Positions 58,023 through 64,000 of a DNA stretch of 64,000 nucleotides are shown piece after piece (within the stretch, counting starts at the first letter, position 1; every line of letters begins with the position of its first letter). Both the position numbers and the translations under genes were made by a program. Source of the DNA: a virus; IMG/VR virus record IMGVR_UViG_3300042197_003333, positions 16,246-80,245 of that record. One strand, written 5' to 3'. The notes below the pieces were generated by a model. The model worked only from the letters and a program-made list of their open reading frames with translations. It did not search any database and was not told the DNA's origin.

Positions 58023-58493
58023 TTATTTCCTTTTCCATTTACCGCCTTTTTGTTTGTATCTTTTTGCGGCGGCTCCATTACAATAAGCACTTGGGCAAAC
58101 TTTATATCTTGATTTAGCCCAATTTAAACAACTTTGCCAAAGTGATGGATTTGTTGGCACATTTTTTTTCTTTTTTTCGGTTAGCTCACTTCCTTCCATC
58201 ATAGACACAGCAAGCGCCAAGTCCTCAAAACCCTCATTTTCCATCATTTCAGAACTAACTTCCTTAATTTCATTCATAAGGAAGTCAAATACTTGGTCCA
58301 TATTATTTTTCGCTTCAGCAATGTGGTCTTGAGCCCAGTCATGTCCATTTGTTAGAATACTTTCAATTTGGTTTTCATCCATATTCAAAAGCATTTCACA
58401 TTGTCTTTTCATTTGCTCCAAATTGGAAAAAAACATATATCTTTGGTTTTCTTCTTTAAGAACTCTTTTAATAAGGTTGTCTAAATTTCTCAT
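58023..58493 (-). CDS. Capsid-targeted protein with basic C-terminal Cys motif
   Basis: 156 residues. Leader MRNLDNLIKRVLKE (cleavage VLKE/E at 14). The acidic helical middle contains NEIKEVSSEMMENEGFEDLA. The C-terminal basic domain PSLWQSCLNWAKSRYKVCPS, AYCNGAAAKRYKQKGGKWKRK is a family motif of phage internal proteins (three Cys). Follows the 58495 gene after one base in a leftward operon. Confidence 0.8.
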   Translation of the reverse strand: MRNLDNLIKRVLKEENQRYMFFSNLEQMKRQCEMLLNMDENQIESILTNGHDWAQDHIAEAKNNMDQVFDFLMNEIKEVSSEMMENEGFEDLALAVSMMEGSELTEKKKKNVPTNPSLWQSCLNWAKSRYKVCPSAYCNGAAAKRYKQKGGKWKRK

Positions 58494-58494
58494 A

Positions 58495-58797
58495 TTATTT
58501 TTCTTTAATCATATCAACATTTATCATATCAAGGTCCAACAATCTTTTTGTTAGAGTTTTTCTATCAATTTTTCTTAAATATCTTACAACAATCGGAGGG
58601 ATGTCATTTTGATATTTTCCAAATAAAACTTTCATAATTTCTGTTTCTTTTGGAGTTGGAGTATAATCCGCCTTTGAGCGTGATGCTCTAATTCCGGATT
58701 TCCCTTTTTCAAACTTTTCATCCTCTTCAGTTTCAGAGATAATTCTTTTAACGATTTTTTCTAAATCACTTTCTTTTAATTTAATAATCTTTTCCAT
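58495..58797 (-). CDS. Small capsid-targeted protein
   Basis: 100 residues. Leader MEKIIKLKESDLEKIVKRII then SE/T at 22, a textbook case. The mature 78 residues are charged and helical (EKGKSGIRASRSKADYTPTP, then PPIVVRYLRKIDRKTLTKRL). Function unknown; possibly DNA- or core-binding. Confidence 0.8.
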   Translation of the reverse strand: MEKIIKLKESDLEKIVKRIISETEEDEKFEKGKSGIRASRSKADYTPTPKETEIMKVLFGKYQNDIPPIVVRYLRKIDRKTLTKRLLDLDMINVDMIKEK

Positions 58798-58800
58798 AAT

Positions 58801-59307
58801 TTATGTTGTTGGGTCAGCTTTAAGTTCTTCGCAAACATTTTGAAAAAACATTTCAAGTTCTCCTTGAATTTTATAATAATCTTCAAATAAATCTACTTCC
58901 TCTGGTGATTCAAAATGAGCGTATTTAAATGTTCCATTTTCATCACAAAATATTTCACCATAATATTCGTCTTCATATATTGTAAAATATCCTACGTGAA
59001 CAATACCATTTTCTGTTTCTTCTGTTGTTTCATAAGTAAAACTTACAGGAGCGTCTTTTATTCTTTCTGAAAAAGACGGACCTTCAAAACGAGGGTGTGT
59101 ATATTTGTCAAATTCATCTTCAACATCATCATTAAATTGACCTGTTTTGGAATAATAATCTAAATATTTTTTTTCTTTATCTGATATTGATTCATAACCA
59201 CTCGCCGCAATTTTATCAAGAATTTTGTCCATATCTGACATTGCTTCATTTACCATTTTATTGATTAATTTAACTAGTTCTTGTTCGGTTAATTTAATTT
59301 TTTTCAT
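58801..59307 (-). CDS. Capsid-targeted acidic protein
   Basis: 168 residues. Leader MKKIKLTEQELVKLINKMVN then E/A at 21. The rest is acidic, with a beta-rich domain about 75-140 (FTYETTEETENGIVHVGYF, TIYEDEYYGEIF). Coupled to the structural gene upstream by ATGA. Three leader-bearing genes in a row lie between an endonuclease gene and the baseplate operon. Confidence 0.8.
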   Translation of the reverse strand: MKKIKLTEQELVKLINKMVNEAMSDMDKILDKIAASGYESISDKEKKYLDYYSKTGQFNDDVEDEFDKYTHPRFEGPSFSERIKDAPVSFTYETTEETENGIVHVGYFTIYEDEYYGEIFCDENGTFKYAHFESPEEVDLFEDYYKIQGELEMFFQNVCEELKADPTT

Positions 59308-60809
59308 TTTCTATTAACAATTTGAAATTTGATTTGTTTTTTATAAGTATCTGCGGAACCATCAGAATATACCTTTAAATCAATATAATATTCGTTTGGT
59401 ATTTTATCTCTTGTGTCAAACATAAAATAAAATTGATTATATGACCTATTAATTTTGGTCCAATCTTGAACTTCAACTTCTGTTTGACCTTCTTTTACGT
59501 AAACTCTGAAATAGGCATTTACATTATGTAATACCTCATTTGTTGTGTATGCTTTTTTAATTATTACCCCAACTTTTCTAATGTCAGTATTTATAATTTT
59601 TTCATCTTGTTTAATTCCATAATAATCAAAACCATATAAAATTGGGTCTTGACTTTCTGGACCAAGTTGAATTGATTTTGTATAAGATTGTAATACTACT
59701 TGATTTGTAATATTATCAAGGGATATTCCATTATATGTTATTCCGCTCCATATATCATAATATGTGCAATTTGTAACTGCGGTTGATGCGGTAATTGCTG
59801 ATATGGTTACTTCGTAAATTCCTTTTGTTTTTAAACAAGTTGATAATGGTCCCTGAATAATATTATCAGATGAATCAACAAGAACTACTGATGGGTTATT
59901 GTCCAAATTAACTAATTCTCCATCAATTACTGAATATAGATAAAGTTTATTTTTTCTATTTTTATAAAATGTATTTCTGTCGTCAGATATATAATCATCA
60001 TAATATGTTTCCAAGTAAGGTTCATAAAATGTTTGAGTATCTTTACCAAAAAAGGCGACAGAATAATTTTGAGTAAGTCCTGTAAATAATTCTAATTCAG
60101 GTGGAAATGAAATAATCCATCCTGTGTTTCCTGTTGTCCCACCAGTCAATATTGAATTAATTTCATTTGTCATATCAAATTTAATATTTTCATTACCCAT
60201 TTCAAAATGTTGTGTATCAACAATTGTCATTGAACTAAATGGGGTTAATCCTGTATTAACGTTTGAGTATATTCCATATTCACTCCATCCCGATAATGTA
60301 TTTCTTTGGTACCAATTTGAAGGTCTTTGAGAGTAACTTCTATTATCAGGCAATGCGATTGGACTTAATAGACCATTTGAAAAGTTTTTTGTATTTTTAA
60401 TATCATAAAAATCAGACCCTACTCCATTATCCCAAGTTTGAGGGGAACCTGTCTGACCTGATGTTAAAGGTATTCTTATTAAATTTAAATCAAATGAAGT
60501 TGCTCTTAATCTTCCGTTCCACATTTGAGTGTTTAGTAAATCCTTGTCAAAAGTTGAGGTATTTACCATTCTTAAAGTGTGAGTCATGCTAGAAAAACTA
60601 GTACAACCACTTGATATTACACCTTGTGTGTATTGATTAACAAGTTCAGTTAAATCAATATCAAATATATATCTACTAAATCCTCTGTCCGAAACTACAT
60701 CATTAGCGGAACCAAAATATAGTTCAGTATATGGAGCGAGTCCAGTATTAGTAAAACTATTATTTAATAGTGTATTATTTTTTTTAAAATAAGAACGAAA
60801 AATAGACAT
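59304..60809 (-). CDS. Large structural protein, probably tail or baseplate
   Basis: 501 residues, beta-rich, with many Ser, Thr, Tyr and Asn and few Lys. The N-terminus is MSIFRSYFKKNNTLLNNSFTN, and the middle contains GWIISFPPELELFTGLTQNY. The C-terminal region IYEVTISAITASTAV, then VQDWTKINRSYNQFYFMFDT resembles fibronectin-like domains. No family recognised. Composition, size and operon position beside the gp5-like gene suggest a virion protein. A TATTTATC variant of the box lies 11 bases upstream. Confidence 0.75.
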   Translation of the reverse strand: MSIFRSYFKKNNTLLNNSFTNTGLAPYTELYFGSANDVVSDRGFSRYIFDIDLTELVNQYTQGVISSGCTSFSSMTHTLRMVNTSTFDKDLLNTQMWNGRLRATSFDLNLIRIPLTSGQTGSPQTWDNGVGSDFYDIKNTKNFSNGLLSPIALPDNRSYSQRPSNWYQRNTLSGWSEYGIYSNVNTGLTPFSSMTIVDTQHFEMGNENIKFDMTNEINSILTGGTTGNTGWIISFPPELELFTGLTQNYSVAFFGKDTQTFYEPYLETYYDDYISDDRNTFYKNRKNKLYLYSVIDGELVNLDNNPSVVLVDSSDNIIQGPLSTCLKTKGIYEVTISAITASTAVTNCTYYDIWSGITYNGISLDNITNQVVLQSYTKSIQLGPESQDPILYGFDYYGIKQDEKIINTDIRKVGVIIKKAYTTNEVLHNVNAYFRVYVKEGQTEVEVQDWTKINRSYNQFYFMFDTRDKIPNEYYIDLKVYSDGSADTYKKQIKFQIVNRK

Positions 60810-60830
60810 TATCTTTTTTATAGATAAATA

Positions 60831-62459
60831 TCAATTAATGCGAATGTTTTGATTTAAAACTTTAGAATCGTACAACTGAAACTCTGATTCAATTTGTGGG
60901 ACGGAAACTCCTGAATGCGAAACAGGTACTGGAGGCAACCCGTGATATGCATGACAATGTGAATTAAGAAATTGAACTATTAAATTAAGTATTTCTTTAA
61001 GTTTTTCTCCTCTCACAATAGAATCAGTATTTGGTATTATATCGTCTTGAATTTCGTTTTGAGTCAATCCATAAATTGTATTACTCTTTAGATTAACAAG
61101 TTTTTTACCGGGTATTGGATTTGAGTTATTTGATAGTAAAATAATCTTTGAGCTTCCTAAAATTGATACACTATTTTTTGATAAAACATTTTCACCATCT
61201 TGTTTTATTGTTGTAATCTTTTTTGTGGTTACCCCAAATTTATTTTTTTGTGAAATTAAACCATTCCCATCAAAATCTTTAATTGCAAAAGACGCTTTAA
61301 CTCTTGAAATTAAATTTGAACAATTTGAAATTTTTATAAAACAAGTTGGGTCATTTTGTAAATCAGGAGTTGTATTTAGTAATGTTCTAATATTTGAACT
61401 TGGTCTATAGTAATATGGGAATATCCTTGAGTCCCCCCAATTTAATATACTTGTATAAAGCGCACTAAATCTTTCGTTGTCAGGGTATTTTGTTTTTAGT
61501 TCCGAACCACCATTATTTAATGCATTTATGACATCATTTATAATTGATGACACACCCGACATACTTAAACCAATAAAATCATAACTCCAAACTGGAGTAG
61601 TCACATTATTTGGGACTTGAGTTTCTACGGTAAATGTGTCATTAGCCAAATTAGGCGAAGGAGGCAAATCATAAATGTAAATTGAACCTGTAAACGCATT
61701 TAATACATTGTCAGCATTCATCAAATTATACTCAATTAATTTTTTTAAAGGAGTTTTGTCAATCTCTTCAGTATTAACTTTTTGAGGTTCAGTTGTTTTT
61801 TTATTTGTTTTAAAATATGACATTTGAAAAAATCCTCTTTTTTCATTTGCCTTATTAATTGTGTTTGGTTTTAAATCACTAATTTTTCCAGCCCTTAAAA
61901 GTATTTCGTCTTTTTTTAATATTATATCGGTAGTTCCTTGACCATAAATTGCATTATCTCCCGGTAATGCGTACAAACCATCAACAGGTTGATTGTATGG
62001 CTTTCTACCTGTGTTCACATCAATGCTGTCCGACTTTAATTTTGGAGGTAAAGTTAAATTAAACCCCTTTGATGTGTTAGTAATTTGTTGTTCATAACTA
62101 TCCGTTACAATATTAAACGGACTTGAGTTCATCGTCGGAATATAAAATTGCTCCTTTCTCCCGTTGTTTTCTTTTGGATTTGAGTAAGTAACCCAAACCA
62201 TTTCTCCAATTTTTGGTATTATACTAATTGAAAATGAAATCAAAGGATAAAAAACAAAAGGGTCTCGTTTTCCATATTTTAAAGTATCAATAATGTCTAA
62301 CCCAAATTCACCTCTTTCTAATTCACCATCACTAAATTGTGACCTTAAAATTTTCTCAATATTCTCATCAGTGTCCGGAAATACACGAATTCTATTTAAT
62401 ATATAAGTGTCCTCATTATCAATTACTTTACCTGTAAATAATATTTTTTCGGCCTTCAT
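60831..62459 (-). CDS. Baseplate hub / spike protein (gp5-like, OB fold at N-terminus)
   Basis: 542 residues. N-terminal region: GKVIDNEDTYILNRIRVFPD and ISIIPKIGEMVWVTYSNPKE, the gp5/VgrG-type OB-fold pattern (VRVxP...PxxGExVWVxF). The central part is long and low in recognisable motifs. The C-terminus has LNSHCHAYHGLPPVPVSH, a His-rich end seen on phage hub proteins that may bind a metal or the spike tip. No lysozyme domain, unlike T4 gp5, so cell-wall cutting must come from another protein. Confidence 0.82.
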   Translation of the reverse strand: MKAEKILFTGKVIDNEDTYILNRIRVFPDTDENIEKILRSQFSDGELERGEFGLDIIDTLKYGKRDPFVFYPLISFSISIIPKIGEMVWVTYSNPKENNGRKEQFYIPTMNSSPFNIVTDSYEQQITNTSKGFNLTLPPKLKSDSIDVNTGRKPYNQPVDGLYALPGDNAIYGQGTTDIILKKDEILLRAGKISDLKPNTINKANEKRGFFQMSYFKTNKKTTEPQKVNTEEIDKTPLKKLIEYNLMNADNVLNAFTGSIYIYDLPPSPNLANDTFTVETQVPNNVTTPVWSYDFIGLSMSGVSSIINDVINALNNGGSELKTKYPDNERFSALYTSILNWGDSRIFPYYYRPSSNIRTLLNTTPDLQNDPTCFIKISNCSNLISRVKASFAIKDFDGNGLISQKNKFGVTTKKITTIKQDGENVLSKNSVSILGSSKIILLSNNSNPIPGKKLVNLKSNTIYGLTQNEIQDDIIPNTDSIVRGEKLKEILNLIVQFLNSHCHAYHGLPPVPVSHSGVSVPQIESEFQLYDSKVLNQNIRIN

Positions 62460-62671
62460 TTTGTTCTACTATTATATTCCTTTAAAATTGTATTATAAGT
62501 AAATTCTAATTTATCTAAATGTTTTGATAATGCAATTAATGTGTTTTTTGTGTATTCAAAATCTTGAGTAATTAAATCCATAGCTTTTACCAAATCTTTA
62601 TTTGGTCTATGTTTATAATCTTGAATAATCTCCGCAACTTCTTGTTTAAAATCTGAATTTTCTTGTTTCAT
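62456..62671 (-). CDS. Small coiled-coil protein in the baseplate operon
   Basis: 71 residues, almost wholly helical with heptad spacing (FKQEVAEIIQDYKHRPNKDL, then TLIALSKHLDKLEFTYNTIL). ATGA overlap with the hub gene. Possibly a small baseplate component or assembly chaperone. Confidence 0.65.
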   Translation of the reverse strand: MKQENSDFKQEVAEIIQDYKHRPNKDLVKAMDLITQDFEYTKNTLIALSKHLDKLEFTYNTILKEYNSRTK

Positions 62672-62673
62672 TT

Positions 62674-64000
62674 TTAAATACTTTTTGATATTGTAGATAT
62701 TGTTCCGTATGGTGGAGGTAAAGAAACCGCTCCTGGTGCTTTTCCGTTAATTTTTTGTTCGGTATCCATCCCTTTAATTTGCGAAAATTTTGATTGTAAA
62801 TCTAAATTAGGGCTCCCGTCAGGTAAATCTCCTGTTGGTAATCCTATTTTTTGCATTTCTTCAATTGTATTTATTAACGCTCTATTTGGTGAATAACCTG
62901 GCAATAAATTTGCCAATGCCATAAGAGGAGTTGGAATTCCCCCACCTATTCTAGGGATTAAAGTTAAAAGTTGTAGAATAGCGTCAATTATACTTTTACA
63001 TTTTCTGTAATCTTGAACTATATTAACAACCAATTGAGCCAATGCAATTAATCGTTCAATCATTGCGGTTATCGTTCCGCTTTCATCCTTTATTACTAGT
63101 CTAATAATTAAAGTTACTAATTTTTGAATATCTTTTTTTATTTCTTCAAATAAAATTCTAACAAATTCTCCCCCAATTCTTGATATTAAATCTTTCATAA
63201 GGGTTTTGTATTTTTTTACAAAATCGGAAAGTCCATTTATTGCATCATCAATTACTAACCCCATAGATTTCATAATAATAAAAAGAGGAAGTAGTACTTT
63301 GGGTGATATAACCGTAGACACTACAGCTAGTGGTATTTTTTTAACTATATTAAAATCTAATGAAACTGATAACTGCGGATATGGTATTTGTAATGACCAT
63401 CTTGGGTCATTTGCCAATAAAGCCGTTATTTGGTCTAATCCGCTTGCGAAATTACTTCCGTCGTCATTGAAGTCAATACTTTCAATTGAATCAATAATTT
63501 CATCAGAATTAACAGGAAATTCCACTTCATCACAAGTTTCTAAAGTAATAACTTGATTCTTTATTTGTCTCGTTCTTTCTTCAATAATACTATTATCAAT
63601 ACCTGTCATTTCAAAAAAACTATCAGTTGTGTCATCAAGTTCTGGTGTTTTTGCCTGACCTGAAACAGATATTTCTTGTTCGTTGTCAAAACATAATCCT
63701 AAAATTCTTTGAACTAAAAGTCCAAATTTTGTTGTATCATCAATTTTTAAACTTCCTGCCCCAATTTTAATTGAAACTATTCCAAAAATTGCTTCCATCA
63801 AATTGGCTATAAGAGTTTTTAATTCAAAAATTGATATTGTTCTATAGTAATCTGCAAAAAATTTAAAAACTTTGTTATTACTTCCTGTATTTGTTTCCAC
63901 CTTATACCAACCTGTTGCGTCTCCATTTACAGGGTTTACTTGAACATATTCTATTTTAAAAAGTTCGTTAGATGAATATCCTAAATATGAATATTGATTG
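62674..64000 (-). CDS. Structural protein, 5' end outside the window
   Basis: The frame is open to the window edge; residues such as YSYLGYSSNELFKIEYVQVN precede the internal GTG at 63900, so that GTG is not the true start. The visible part, about 442 residues, is helical and amphipathic, with hydrophobic segments (VVSTVISPKVLLPLFIIMKS, LMALANLLPGY) and a Pro/Gly-rich C-terminus. Unknown family; by position a baseplate or tail protein. Ends two bases before the coiled-coil gene. Confidence 0.75.
   Translation of the reverse strand, partial: NQYSYLGYSSNELFKIEYVQVNPVNGDATGWYKVETNTGSNNKVFKFFADYYRTISIFELKTLIANLMEAIFGIVSIKIGAGSLKIDDTTKFGLLVQRILGLCFDNEQEISVSGQAKTPELDDTTDSFFEMTGIDNSIIEERTRQIKNQVITLETCDEVEFPVNSDEIIDSIESIDFNDDGSNFASGLDQITALLANDPRWSLQIPYPQLSVSLDFNIVKKIPLAVVSTVISPKVLLPLFIIMKSMGLVIDDAINGLSDFVKKYKTLMKDLISRIGGEFVRILFEEIKKDIQKLVTLIIRLVIKDESGTITAMIERLIALAQLVVNIVQDYRKCKSIIDAILQLLTLIPRIGGGIPTPLMALANLLPGYSPNRALINTIEEMQKIGLPTGDLPDGSPNLDLQSKFSQIKGMDTEQKINGKAPGAVSLPPPYGTISTISKSI

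Overview
The window is a contiguous stretch of a large, AT-rich (by eye about 30% G+C) tailed phage with a T4-like head, probably infecting a Bacteroidota (Flavobacteriia-like) host. The phage call rests on a T4-ordered head module: TerL, portal, T4-type prohead protease, acidic scaffold-like protein and a gp23-like capsid protein. A gp5-like baseplate hub lies at the right end. The host call is an inference. It rests on the near absence of Shine-Dalgarno sites, secreted proteins whose signal peptides end before Gln, and a tmRNA tag that begins Gly-Glu. No integrase, replication genes or host backbone genes are seen.

Layout. 1-6 kb: an FKBP/SlyD-like isomerase, a duplicated block (capsid-targeted protein plus secreted protein plus GIY-YIG endonuclease or its remnant), and a class II aminoacyl-tRNA-synthetase-like enzyme. 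6-23 kb: a PPK2-type polyphosphate kinase, many small phage proteins, a holin/spanin-like lysis cassette, an RmlC-like epimerase and large unknown proteins with capsid-targeting-like N-termini. 23.4-27 kb: a tRNA-Arg(UCU) interrupted by a 209-nt group I intron, an HNH endonuclease whose end overlaps that tRNA antisense, a protein with six DnaJ-type zinc motifs, an M23+VanY peptidoglycan hydrolase and a complete tmRNA. 28-34.5 kb: an M20-like peptidase and a Clp-type AAA+ unfoldase gene broken into three pieces by two split inteins, each break holding a free-standing endonuclease gene. 34.6-39.6 kb: a KTSC protein, a nucleotidyltransferase and several capsid-targeted proteins. 39.7-54.3 kb: the head module, with a giant Thr/Pro-repeat/LRR protein, a portal carrying a LAGLIDADG intein, and a ribosomal protein bS21 gene on the opposite strand. 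54.4-64 kb: HNH endonucleases, further capsid-targeted basic proteins, and the start of the baseplate operon, which runs leftward and leaves the window at the right edge.

Three themes connect the genes. (1) About sixteen unrelated proteins share a short N-terminal leader of 14-37 residues, amphipathic where it is clearest, ending in hydrophobic-x-Glu. The gp23-like capsid protein has the same kind of site at residue 60 (LINE/A), so the leader is probably a capsid-targeting peptide removed by the phage's own protease. PPK2, a cell-wall hydrolase and small basic proteins would then be carried in the head. (2) A translation and proteostasis set: tRNA-Arg, tmRNA with an unusual tag, bS21, the split Clp unfoldase, FKBP, a DnaJ-like zinc protein and an aaRS-like enzyme. 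(3) A heavy load of homing elements (group I intron, cis intein, two split inteins, and seven free-standing endonuclease genes), concentrated on conserved genes. A TATTTATA box read in the direction of the gene precedes most transcription units and is the likely phage promoter element.
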